From the IMG/VR virus record IMGVR_UViG_3300015245_000244, positions 1 through 31,763 of that record: a stretch of DNA of 31,763 nucleotides. One strand, written 5' to 3'. This document shows, one piece after another, positions 15,533-22,377 of the stretch. Source of the DNA: a virus. The notes below the pieces were generated by a model that had not been told where the DNA came from, made no database searches, and was given only the letters and a program-made list of their open reading frames with translations. Position 1 is the stretch's first letter. Each line of letters opens with the position of its first letter. The position numbers and the translations under genes are program-made.

Positions 15533-15816
15533 TTCCTGCCGCCGAGATTCTGGGCAACCATGTGGCGAAGACGCTCCAGGACCTGCACCAGCAAATAGAG
15601 GCCGCGAAGCTCATCACCCAGGCCCTGCTCAAGCACGTGGGTGCGCCTGCGCTCTGCAAGGGGTGCGGAGCGCAAATCCTGTTCGTGCGGCACACGGCAT
15701 CCAGCGGCAAGCTCACGCCCTATGACCCGGACGGCCTGAACCATTTTGGTACTTGCCCGAAGGCCGCGCAGTTCAAACGACCGAAGACGAAGGAGGCAAC
15801 CCAACATGCAGGATAA
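15529..15816 (+). CDS. Small zinc-binding protein
   Basis: A 95-residue protein with CKGCGAQILFV (about residues 43-53) and a later Cys (HFGTCPKAAQF), a probable zinc site. The N-terminal half is a long helix (VAKTLQDLHQQIEAAKLITQALLKHV). Its start overlaps the exonuclease stop (ATGA) and its end overlaps the start of the annealing-protein gene by 11 bases, so it is embedded in the recombination cluster. Function is unknown; an accessory role in recombination is inference. Confidence 0.65.
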   Translation: MIPAAEILGNHVAKTLQDLHQQIEAAKLITQALLKHVGAPALCKGCGAQILFVRHTASSGKLTPYDPDGLNHFGTCPKAAQFKRPKTKEATQHAG

Positions 15817-16849
15817 CCAGCAGGTCTTGAAAACGCCGCCCGCCACGGGCAGCACTGTGACCGTGCGCTCGGACCTCACCGAAGAAATCAGCGTCGGCCA
15901 TGACATGGCCCCGACTGCTGCGGCGGCAGCAGCCAAGGCCGAGATTGAGGCCCGCATCATCGCGGCGCGGAAGTGGCCCAGGGATGTGGACCAGTTCCGG
16001 GAAGGCATCCTGAAGGACTGCCGCCGCCCTGGATTCGCGGACATCGCGCTGTACCAGAAACCAGTGGGCCGGAAGAAAAACCCGCAGACCGGCCAGTGGG
16101 AAGACGCCTTCGCTGTGGACTTCTCGGTGCGCTTCATCGAGAGCGCCTTGCAGCACTGGTGCAATGTCCACATCACGGCGCGGATCGGCTATGAGGACAC
16201 CGACCGGGCGCTGCTCACCGTGGCGGTGGTGGATGTCCAGCGTAATGTGGGCTACTCGACCGACGCCATGCTGGACAAGCTCGTGGAGCGCAAGGAAGTG
16301 AAGGCGGGCCGCAAGGCACGCGGGATGCGCGAGAACAGCTACGGCGATGTGGTCTACCTGCTCGAAGCCACCAAGGATGAGTTCCGCAACGTGATGGGCG
16401 CGGAGAGGTCGAAGCTCCTGCGCGACAACGGCAAGCGCCTGCTGCCTCGGGACGTGCTGGAGGAGGCCCGCGCCATGATCGACGCCACGGTAGCCAACGA
16501 GAATGCCAAAGACCCCGATGCGGCGAAGAAAAAGGTGCTCGACAAGTTCAGCGCCCTGGGCATCTCGGCTTCGATGCTGAAGGAGTATCTGGACCGCCCG
16601 GTGGAAACGCTCACGCAGAAGGACCTCGCGGAAATGGCCACGCTCTACAACGGACTGAAGGAGGGCGACTTTACATGGGCCGATGTTATGCGCACGCACA
16701 AGGAAGCCGCCGAAGGCGAAGACAGCAAGCCAGCCGAAGGCGCACGCACGCCCCCGAGGGCGCGGGACAAGATCATGCAGCAGGCCAGCTTCACGGAACC
16801 GCAGGCCCAGGCCCCGGCCCAGGAGCAGAAGCCGGAGACGAAGAAGTAG
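15806..16849 (+). CDS. Putative recombination/annealing protein partner of YqaJ
   Basis: A 347-residue protein. ATG at 15806 is chosen because AAGGAGG lies just upstream; an upstream alternative adds only an Arg-rich stretch. The core (residues about 45-260) is rich in conserved-looking segments: IIAARKWPRDVDQFREGIL, FSVRFIESALQHWCNVHI, ARGMRENSYGDVVYLLEATKDEFRNVMGAERSKLLRDNGKRLLP. I recall this type as a widely distributed phage protein next to recombination genes but cannot name its family. The C-terminal 50 residues are a disordered Pro/Ala/Gln/Lys tail, as in ssDNA-binding or annealing proteins. Synteny with YqaJ makes a single-strand annealing role likely, though unproven. Confidence 0.6.
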   Translation: MQDNQQVLKTPPATGSTVTVRSDLTEEISVGHDMAPTAAAAAAKAEIEARIIAARKWPRDVDQFREGILKDCRRPGFADIALYQKPVGRKKNPQTGQWEDAFAVDFSVRFIESALQHWCNVHITARIGYEDTDRALLTVAVVDVQRNVGYSTDAMLDKLVERKEVKAGRKARGMRENSYGDVVYLLEATKDEFRNVMGAERSKLLRDNGKRLLPRDVLEEARAMIDATVANENAKDPDAAKKKVLDKFSALGISASMLKEYLDRPVETLTQKDLAEMATLYNGLKEGDFTWADVMRTHKEAAEGEDSKPAEGARTPPRARDKIMQQASFTEPQAQAPAQEQKPETKK

Positions 16850-16998
16850 GCCCGCGCTGCTCGGTCTGCCACTCGGACGAACTCGAAGGGGTGGAGGGTG
16901 AGTATGCAACCGGCGTGGTGGCCCCTGACGGCTACCAGGAGCGCTGGCGATGGATCGGGTATCGGTGCCTCAACTGCGGAGCCGTGGAGGAAGAATGA
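16849..16998 (+). CDS. Zinc-ribbon coding segment without a clear start
   Basis: This frame reads RCSVCHSDELEGVEGEYATGV, then RWIGYRCLNCGAVEEE: two CxxC pairs in zinc-ribbon spacing, followed by an ATGA overlap with the next gene. It is therefore probably translated. But there is no ATG or convincing GTG/TTG between the end of the annealing gene (16849) and the first Cys pair. The frame is -1 relative to the upstream gene, so a frameshifted extension of that gene is possible, though no good slippery heptamer is present. Coordinates are approximate at the 5' end. Confidence 0.45.
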   Translation, partial: GPRCSVCHSDELEGVEGEYATGVVAPDGYQERWRWIGYRCLNCGAVEEE

Positions 16999-17210
16999 CG
17001 AAGCTCACCGCTGAACGCCGGGTGAAACGCGAGACCGCAGCCGAGTACCGCCGCCGCCCGCTGGTGGTGGAACTGTTCCCGCACTGGATGAGCGTCCGCG
17101 TGAAGGGCACGCGCGAGGTTCACATGGTCTCCTGGGAAGCCGTGCTCGACCTGGGCCGCAGGCTGGATGCCCGCAACCCGCTGAAGACCATCGAGAGGAA
17201 ACGGGCATGA
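16995..17210 (+). CDS. Small basic protein, unknown
   Basis: A 71-residue protein beginning MTKLTAERRVKRETAAEYRRRPLVVELFPHWMSVRVKGTREVHMVSWEAVLDLGRRLDARNP. I do not recognise a family by name. It has a basic helix followed by a compact beta section and a C-terminal helix. The ATG overlaps the previous stop (ATGA), and GTGGAGGAAG provides the ribosome site. Its own stop overlaps the next start in the same way. Confidence 0.65.
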   Translation: MTKLTAERRVKRETAAEYRRRPLVVELFPHWMSVRVKGTREVHMVSWEAVLDLGRRLDARNPLKTIERKRA

Positions 17211-17434
17211 AGCGGCTCTCGATGCGTTCAGCCACGCGCTGCGAGACCGCCAAGAATGCGCGGTGCCGCTGCCGGTGCGGGGGCCTGCTGCACGGTGCGA
17301 AGCGCAGCGAGGACGCGGCCTACTTCGAGGCCCTGCCGGATGAAGACCCGCACAAGGCGAAGGCCAAGCGCCAGCCGACGAAGCGCGTGCTGAAGCGGGA
17401 TTGCCCGTTGCCGCTGTTTGAAGGTGCTGCATGA
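17207..17434 (+). CDS. Small Cys- and Arg-rich protein
   Basis: A 75-residue protein with ATRCETAKNARCRCRCGGLLHG near the start. Four to five Cys within about 15 residues could bind a metal. The rest is charged and ends CPLPLFEGAA. The ATG overlaps the previous stop (ATGA). Function is not recognised. It belongs to the run of short, tightly coupled early genes. Confidence 0.6.
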   Translation: MKRLSMRSATRCETAKNARCRCRCGGLLHGAKRSEDAAYFEALPDEDPHKAKAKRQPTKRVLKRDCPLPLFEGAA

Positions 17435-17460
17435 GCAAGCCGAAGCCCCTGTGTGTGTGA
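17431..17460 (+). other. Nine-codon micro-ORF
   Basis: ATG at 17431 overlaps the previous stop (ATGA) and encodes MSKPKPLCV before TGA at 17458-17460. The next gene's ribosome site follows at once. It may be a relic of a deleted gene or a translational-coupling device. Confidence 0.3.
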
Positions 17461-17473
17461 GCAAGGAGGGATG

Positions 17474-17680
17474 ATGGACGACCAAAACTATCGAGAACGT
17501 GTGCGCCAGCTTGAGGGCCAGATCAATGAATCGCTGGACCGTTTGATGCCGCTGATTGAACAACACGCCGGGCGTGAAGCCGATATGCAACGCCGAATTG
17601 CGCGGCTGGAGCGGGTGCTGTTCGGCTCAACTGATGATACCGAGATCGCGCAGTGCATCCAGGAAGTGAAGGAGGCGTGA
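17474..17680 (+). CDS. Small coiled-coil protein, unknown
   Basis: A 68-residue protein, almost all helix (RERVRQLEGQINESLDRLMPLIEQHAGREADMQRRIARLERVLFG), consistent with a coiled-coil dimer. AAGGAGGG lies immediately upstream of two tandem ATGs (17471 and 17474). The second gives the more usual spacing; the first is possible. The stop overlaps the next start (TGATG). No family recognised. Confidence 0.65.
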   Translation: MDDQNYRERVRQLEGQINESLDRLMPLIEQHAGREADMQRRIARLERVLFGSTDDTEIAQCIQEVKEA

Positions 17681-17883
17681 TGCTGGTTCGAGATCCGATC
17701 TGGGACAAAATCCGCGACGACTTCAGCGAGGAGGAGAAGACAGCGCTGCGGGCCGCGATCAAAGGGCAGGTCATCTGTCCTGCCGGTGTCGTGATCGACA
17801 CTGACGACCTGGGGCCGGAACTGGCCCGCAAGCTCACCGAGAAACACGGCGCGGCGATGGCTGCGCGGAGCAAGGGGGTGTGA
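17680..17883 (+). CDS. Small acidic/helical protein, unknown
   Basis: A 67-residue protein (MLVRDPIWDKIRDDFSEEEKTALRAAIKGQVICPAGVVIDTDDLGPELARKLTEKHG). The ATG at 17680 is chosen because it overlaps the preceding stop and has GGAGG upstream. The sequence suggests two helices around a short beta hairpin. No recognised family. It lies in the early operon before the frameshifted nuclease-like gene. Confidence 0.65.
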   Translation: MLVRDPIWDKIRDDFSEEEKTALRAAIKGQVICPAGVVIDTDDLGPELARKLTEKHGAAMAARSKGV

Positions 17884-18355
17884 GTGTCGCACATGGTCAC
17901 GCTCTCCTGGTACGAGCACGAACTGGCTGCAAGCACCGGCGTCAAGCGGGTCGTGGAGTCGCGCCGTCGTGGGAAAGCTCAACACAAGCCGATGGCTGGC
18001 AATCCGCTGGAGGGCGCTTTCGAGCAGAACGACATCAACGCAGCGGGCGCGGAAATGGCTGTAGCGAAACTGCTCAATCGTTACTGGCCTGGAGGCGTGA
18101 ACACTTTCCAAGAGCCAGACGTGGGCAAGACCATCGAGGTGCGGTGGACAGAACATCATTCCCTGCTCGTGCGCGACCGCGATCATGACGACCGATCCTG
18201 CCTTCGAAGTGGTGGGCTGGATGCGCGGCGCAGACGCCAAGCAGGACCGCTGGAAGCGAAACCCCAACAGTGACGGTGCCTGCTATCTGGTGCCGGAAGA
18301 GGCCCTCACCGAATTTAAGATTGGAGACCACCCCAATGGAGAGACGACTATATGA
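17884..18355 (+). pseudogene. PD-(D/E)XK-like phage protein, frame broken (+1)
   Basis: The first frame (GTG at 17884, or ATG at 17893) reads SWYEHELAASTGVKRVVESRR, then AGAEMAVAKLLNRYWPGGVNTFQEPDVGKTIEVRWTEHHSLLVRDRDHDD. The natural continuation PAFEVVGWMRGADAKQDRWKRNPN, then ACYLVPEEALTEFKIG, is in the +1 frame and ends at 18353-18355. The joint is at about 18190-18194, where one extra base would explain the break. The Glu helix and PD-x-x-x-x-IEVRW pattern resemble a PD-(D/E)XK nuclease core, with Arg in place of Lys. A complete protein would have about 156 residues. It could be a real mutation, a sequencing error or recoding. Confidence 0.6.
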
Positions 18356-18710
18356 GTCGATCAAGTACGTTTTCACGTCCACGGAAATCCGTGAACTTGG
18401 CGAAGCCCTGGCGCGGGAGGCCCAGAACGTCTTCGACCTTCGAGAGCAGAAGGCAACGGCGGTGGCTTCGATCACGGCAACCATCAAGTCTGCCAACAAG
18501 CGCGTAGCCGACCTCACCACGCGCATTAACAACGGCTATGAACTGCGCGAAGTGGAATGCCTCGCCATGATGGAAACGCCGCGCCCTGGGATGAAGCGCA
18601 TCGTTCGGCTGGACACCCAGGAGACTGTCCGCGAAGAAGCGATGACGATGCAGGAAATGCAAGGGTCATTCGGCTTCCAGGACGGAGAAGACCCGAGGCC
18701 GGAGAAATGA
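18336..18710 (+). CDS. Helical coiled-coil protein, unknown
   Basis: A 124-residue protein. ATG at 18336 (MERRLYESIKYVFTSTEIRELGEALAREAQNVFDLREQKATAVASITATIKSANKRVADLTTRINNGYELREVECLAMMETPRPGMK) overlaps the end of the frameshifted gene by 20 bases. Residues 15-67 form a long helix, probably a coiled coil. After it a small beta part (VECLAMMETPRPGMKRIVRLDTQETVREEAM) ends in an acidic tail. Similar small proteins are common in phage early operons, but I cannot name the family. Confidence 0.68.
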   Translation: MERRLYESIKYVFTSTEIRELGEALAREAQNVFDLREQKATAVASITATIKSANKRVADLTTRINNGYELREVECLAMMETPRPGMKRIVRLDTQETVREEAMTMQEMQGSFGFQDGEDPRPEK

Positions 18711-18841
18711 CGCCCGTAATCGTGGGCCTCGTGCTTCTGGCCTTCATCGTCTGGGATGCCATCGACGCTGCACGCGCACGCCGGGAGCGCGAGAACATGC
18801 GGCACATTACCGGCGCACGGCCCTGGTGGGGGCAGCGATGA
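18707..18841 (+). CDS. Single-pass membrane micro-protein
   Basis: A 44-residue protein with one N-terminal membrane helix (MTPVIVGLVLLAFIVWDAI, about residues 3-19) and a strongly basic cytoplasmic-type tail (AARARRERENMRH). ATGA overlaps on both sides tie it to its neighbours. It has no recognised family. A membrane-active role (superinfection exclusion, for example) is possible, but nothing here shows it. Confidence 0.55.
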   Translation: MTPVIVGLVLLAFIVWDAIDAARARRERENMRHITGARPWWGQR

Positions 18842-20040
18842 TGGCAATCAGTATCGACCCAGAGTTCCAGACATTGATTGCTCCGTTGCAGCCGGAAGAA
18901 CGCGAGCAACTGGAAGCCAATCTGGCGGCGCATGGGTGCCGCGACCCTCTGGCAGTCTGGCGCGGCCTTCTTATTGATGGCCACAACCGGCATGAAATTT
19001 GTGAGCGCCGCAAGATTTCGTACCGGACTATTGAGGTTGCGCTGACTTCCCGCGAGCACGTTCTATTGTGGATTGAAGAGAACCAGCTAGGGCGGCGCAA
19101 TCTTACCGATGACCAGCGGGCGGTTATCGCCCGTGCAGTTCAGAAACGGCGGGCGGCTCTGGCCAAGATTGAACGCGGGAAGCAGGGCGGGCGCGGCCAT
19201 AAGAAAGTTGTAGGCAACAGTGACCTACAACTTCCCAAGGCGGCACCTTCCCGTCCCGCTGTCGCCAAGAAGGCCCGCGTTTCAGAGCGCAAACTGCGGC
19301 TGGTGGCCGAGATTGAAAAGAAAAACCCCGCAGCACTGGCCGCGGTTCGAGCGGGCGAGAAGACCTTAGCCAAAGCATTGCGCGAAGTGCGCACTGACGA
19401 ACGCGCAGCGCGGCGCGTGATACCTGTGGGCGCGGTGCTGCCGACTGACTGTGAGTTGCACCAGGGCGATTTGTCCGAGGTGGAGATTGTATCAGCATCA
19501 GTAGACGCCATCGTGACGGACCCGCCATACCCGAAAGAGTTCCTGCCGGTCTACCGCAAACTGGCGGTGCTGGCCCTTCACTGTCTCAAACCCGGTGGTT
19601 CCCTGCTGGTGATGGTGGGTCAGTCCTACCTGCCCGACCTGCTAAAGGCGCTCTGTGTGGATGACAGCCTCACTTATCACTGGACGCTGGCATATTTGAC
19701 CCCTGGAGGCCAAGCGCCGCAAATCTGGGCGCGAAAGGTCAACACTTTCTGGAAGCCTGTCCTGTGGTTCGTGAAGGGACAGTATGCGGGTGACTGGATC
19801 GGTGACGTAGTGAAGACCCCGATCAATGCCAACGATAAGCGATACCACGAGTGGGGCCAATCCGAGATGGGGCTGGCCTCCTTGGTCGAACGGTTCACCC
19901 TACCTGGGCAAACGATCTTAGATCCATTTCTCGGTGGTGGAACCACCGCAACCGTGGCATTGAAGCTCGGGCGGCGCTTCATCGGCATTGATTCCGACTG
20001 CGCGGCAATTGAAACAACGAAAGCGAGACTATCTGCATGA
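18838..20040 (+). CDS. ParB-like domain fused to beta-class DNA methyltransferase
   Basis: A 400-residue protein. Residues about 1-95 are a ParB/Srx-like domain (LQPEEREQLEANLAAHGCRDPLAVWRGLLIDGHNRHEICE, then WIEENQLGRRNLTDDQRAVIA). Residues about 100-200 are a basic helical linker. Residues about 215-400 are an amino-methyltransferase with DPPY first (about residue 228, TDPPYPKEF) and the SAM-binding DPFLGGGTT last (about 362). This is the permuted order of beta-class enzymes. DPPY favours N6-adenine methylation. The ATG overlaps the previous stop. There is no cognate restriction gene of clear type, although a PD-(D/E)XK-like gene follows. A role in protecting phage DNA from host restriction is likely. 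Confidence 0.88.
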   Translation: MMAISIDPEFQTLIAPLQPEEREQLEANLAAHGCRDPLAVWRGLLIDGHNRHEICERRKISYRTIEVALTSREHVLLWIEENQLGRRNLTDDQRAVIARAVQKRRAALAKIERGKQGGRGHKKVVGNSDLQLPKAAPSRPAVAKKARVSERKLRLVAEIEKKNPAALAAVRAGEKTLAKALREVRTDERAARRVIPVGAVLPTDCELHQGDLSEVEIVSASVDAIVTDPPYPKEFLPVYRKLAVLALHCLKPGGSLLVMVGQSYLPDLLKALCVDDSLTYHWTLAYLTPGGQAPQIWARKVNTFWKPVLWFVKGQYAGDWIGDVVKTPINANDKRYHEWGQSEMGLASLVERFTLPGQTILDPFLGGGTTATVALKLGRRFIGIDSDCAAIETTKARLSA

Positions 20041-20453
20041 ACGGCGAAGTCAGGCAAGAGCGTACGCACTGGCGGGACCAGGGGCTGAGCCAGAGACACC
20101 GCAAGTGGGGTTTCCACTGTCCTGCCATTGATCTTGATTTCCTTCTCGTTGAATACGATACCGGGCTAACAGTGGCCATCATCGAGTACAAGAATGAGCA
20201 CGCTCCAACCCAATGGTCATCGCACCCGAGTTACAGAGCCATCAGCAGACTGGGTACGACTGCGGGCCTCCCGGTTTTTGCCGTCCGCTATGCCTCTGAT
20301 TTTTCGTGGTGGAAGGTCACCGCCCTGAATGAGAAGGCAAAGGAATGGGCAGCGATGACAGCAGAGCTAACCGAGGATGACTATATTCGGTTCCTGTACA
20401 GCGTGCGCGGGCGTGAAGCGCCGCCTGACATCTTTGAGGCCACCGAGATATGA
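20037..20453 (+). CDS. PD-(D/E)XK-like nuclease-fold protein
   Basis: A 138-residue protein with a core of CPAIDLDFLLVEYDTGLTVAIIEYKNE (residues about 28-53). An Asp is followed about 18 residues later by Glu-x-Lys (Glu50, Lys52), each at the end of a beta strand. This is the PD-(D/E)XK nuclease pattern. LPVFAVRYASDFSWWKVTALNE then gives further strands typical of Holliday-resolvase-like small nucleases. It directly follows the methyltransferase with an ATGA overlap, so it might be its restriction partner or a phage recombination nuclease. The motif is clear; substrate and function are inference. Confidence 0.65.
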   Translation: MNGEVRQERTHWRDQGLSQRHRKWGFHCPAIDLDFLLVEYDTGLTVAIIEYKNEHAPTQWSSHPSYRAISRLGTTAGLPVFAVRYASDFSWWKVTALNEKAKEWAAMTAELTEDDYIRFLYSVRGREAPPDIFEATEI

Positions 20454-20854
20454 CCCGCGCCCTCTGGTCCGAACTATTCCCCGACGAACTGTGGCCCGGT
20501 TCCGACGAGGCCGCAGTGCGCATGATGGCCGATGAGATTCGTGCCTTGCGCCTGCTGGCAGACATCATCGTAACCACGGCAATTGAGCAGGTATACCCGC
20601 AGCGGACCCGCGACGAAATCCAGATGGCGCACGACCTCATCGTGCAGATGGTGCAGGACCGGAGCCTCTTCGATTCCGTGTTCTGCAAGGAGCACCAGGA
20701 AACCATGCTGCACAACTGCGATGCGCTGTGTTGGGTGCTGCGCCATGACCACAACCAGACCTTCGGCAAAAACCTGGAGGTCATTCGAGCGCGGCTGGCC
20801 TCACTCGGGTATGAGGTCCTGCGCTACCCCGAGATGCAGTTTCCAGACCGTTGA
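20450..20854 (+). CDS. Unknown helical protein
   Basis: A 134-residue protein beginning MTRALWSELFPDELWPGSDEAAVRMMADEIRALRLLADIIVTTAIEQVYP. It is mostly helical, with C-terminal DHNQTFGKNLEVIRARLASLGYEVLRYPEMQF. The ATG overlaps the previous stop (ATGA). I do not recognise it. The His/Cys/Asp content (FCKEHQETMLHNCDALCWVLRHDH) might bind metal, but there is no conserved arrangement I can name. Confidence 0.65.
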   Translation: MTRALWSELFPDELWPGSDEAAVRMMADEIRALRLLADIIVTTAIEQVYPQRTRDEIQMAHDLIVQMVQDRSLFDSVFCKEHQETMLHNCDALCWVLRHDHNQTFGKNLEVIRARLASLGYEVLRYPEMQFPDR

Positions 20855-20865
20855 GGCTGCCACCG

Positions 20866-20913
20866 ATGAGGGCAGAGCGCATGGAATGGCCAATTGAGGT
20901 AGAGCACCGATGA
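20866..20913 (+). other. Fifteen-codon micro-ORF before ParB-like gene
   Basis: ATG at 20866 encodes MRAERMEWPIEVEHR and stops with TGA overlapping the next ATG (20910). It could be a gene remnant or a leader that couples translation to the ParB-like gene. No other support. Confidence 0.25.
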
Positions 20914-21803
20914 AAACAAAAAAGAAGGAGAAAGTGTTTATGATGCCAGAAACAACCAAAGTAGCGCGGCGTGAGGACGCCGTTAATATCACTCCAGAAA
21001 TGGCGCAGAAGTGGCTGGAAACGATGAATACCATCAATCGTCCCATCCGTAAGGGCCATGTAGAACGCCTGACAGATGATGTTACGAATGGCAAATTTCT
21101 CTACACCCGAGACCCCATTCGATTCGACTGGAACGGTGTTCTCCTGGACGGTCAGTATCGCCTGACGGCTTGCATGATTGCTGGAAAACCTATCGTTTGC
21201 GATGTCATTTGGGACCTTGACCCGGCACTGCGCGATGTGATCGACACCGGCCTGAAGCGGACAGCAGGCGATATTGCGGCAATGCGCGGGGCATCTAATC
21301 CAAGGGCCGCAAGTTCCGCGGCAGCATTGCTTATTCCATATTACCGGCGCAAAGAACATCGCACCCTCGGTGTGAGTGCCGGTCAAAATTCGCGTGAGAT
21401 TGCACAGTGGGTTATGGACCACCCCGATTTACAAGCCGCTGTTGAGGAAGTGCCGCCGTTAAAAATCCTCCAACGGTCCCTGGCTATTGCTTGCTTCTAT
21501 CTGTTCTCCCATCAGGATGCAGAGCGCACCGAGATGTTCTTCGCTGCACTACGGGAAGGGGCATCGTTAGCCGAGGATGACCCAGTGCTCATTCTCCGAA
21601 ACAAGCTAATTGCCCTCAGCACGCAACGAACGAAGGAGCGTCCATATGTGATCGCATCGTATGTCTTTAAGGCATGGATTGCTTTTCGCGATAAGGCCCC
21701 GTTGAAGCCGAGTGCTCTGCGTTATGTAAGTCATGATCGTTTTCCCGATCTCGATCTGGGCTGGTCTCAGGAGGAACAACAGCCTGCGGAAGTAGTCGGA
21801 TAA
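20910..21803 (+). CDS. ParB-like phage protein
   Basis: A 297-residue protein. Residues about 25-100 carry the ParB N-terminal-like pattern ITPEMAQKWLETMNTINRPIRKGHVERLTDDVTNGKFLYTRDPIRFDWNGVLLDGQYRLTACMIAGKPI, including DGQYRL in place of the DGxHR motif. The remainder is helical and less conserved. Such proteins are frequent in actinobacterial and other phages and in integrated elements; nuclease, partition and NTP-binding roles have all been proposed for the superfamily. There is no C-terminal helix-turn-helix typical of true ParB. The DNA here is less GC-rich than in the morphogenesis genes. The start is ATG after AGAGCACCG. Function is open. Confidence 0.75.
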   Translation: MKTKKKEKVFMMPETTKVARREDAVNITPEMAQKWLETMNTINRPIRKGHVERLTDDVTNGKFLYTRDPIRFDWNGVLLDGQYRLTACMIAGKPIVCDVIWDLDPALRDVIDTGLKRTAGDIAAMRGASNPRAASSAAALLIPYYRRKEHRTLGVSAGQNSREIAQWVMDHPDLQAAVEEVPPLKILQRSLAIACFYLFSHQDAERTEMFFAALREGASLAEDDPVLILRNKLIALSTQRTKERPYVIASYVFKAWIAFRDKAPLKPSALRYVSHDRFPDLDLGWSQEEQQPAEVVG

Positions 21804-21832
21804 CTCCCACCAATCGAGGAAGGAGCCGCAGC

Positions 21833-22344
21833 ATGAGCGATTACCAACCTGGGCACGTTCACGGAACACTGGCAGCGATGGCAAGGGAGCGCCTGCCGCC
21901 AGATTGTTCGCTCGAAGCCCACCTGATGACGATGGCAAACATTCTGCGCAGCCAGAAGGACTACGCGGAACTGTGGCGGCGGGTGCGTGACGGGTTGCGC
22001 CCCACTGTTGTCTGTCTCTGCGGGTCAACCGCTTCTGGAAGGAGTACCAGCAGGCCAACCGCGACGAGACGATGGCAGGCAATATCGTGCTCACCGTGGG
22101 GAGCTTCGTCCACATGGAGGAGGAGCCATCCGGCACGATGGCGATTTACGAGCCGGTCACCGACGAGGAGAAGCGCAAGCTGGACGCGCTGCACCTGCGC
22201 AAGATCGACCTCGCCGATGAGGTCCTGATAATCAACCCTGGCGGGTACCTGGGCGAGAGCACCAGGGCCGAATGGCGCTACGCCCTGGAGCGGGGAAAAT
22301 CCATCCGCTCTCTGGAGCCTCTGGGAGCGCCCGCCACCACCTGA
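21833..22344 (+). pseudogene. Nucleoside 2-deoxyribosyltransferase-like gene, frame broken
   Basis: The first frame gives RPTVVCLCGSTAS, then runs out of sense. The frame from about 22030 reads RFWKEYQQANRDETMAGNIVLTVGSFVH, then LHLRKIDLADEVLIINPGGYLGESTRAEWRYALERGKSIRSLEP. Joined, these give CGSTRFW...LADEVLIIN.GGYLGESTR..W.YA...GK, the pattern of nucleoside 2-deoxyribosyltransferase-like/DUF4406-like proteins. A single missing base in the ACC(C)GC codon pair near 22028-22030 explains the break. The conserved catalytic Glu region (GESTRAEW) is in the second part. The restored protein would have about 170 residues. It could be a mutation or an assembly error. Confidence 0.75.
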
Positions 22345-22350
22345 CAAGCA

Positions 22351-22372
22351 TTACGCAAACTATGTTAACCTG
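22351..22372 (+). promoter_or_regulatory. 22-bp box, copy 1, upstream of integration module
   Basis: Starts TTACGCAAACT and contains TGTTAA. The same 22 positions at 29728-29749 match at 20 of 22, the differences being A/G and C/A. It lies six bases before the next ATG, so it may overlap the transcript start, and it contains an imperfect dyad (TTACGCA with TGTTAA). Possible operator or phage-specific promoter element. Confidence 0.6.
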
Positions 22373-22377
22373 GATGC

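Noticed and set aside
16823-16852. A programmed -1 shift joining the annealing-like protein to the zinc ribbon
   Set aside because: The AAG AAG TAG context is not an X XXY YYZ heptamer and no downstream stem was obvious; kept only as an open question.
18707-18841. The 44-residue membrane protein or the two-helix protein at 27723 as the holin
   Set aside because: Neither lies next to an endolysin, and no lysis enzyme is visible in the window, so the call would be a guess.
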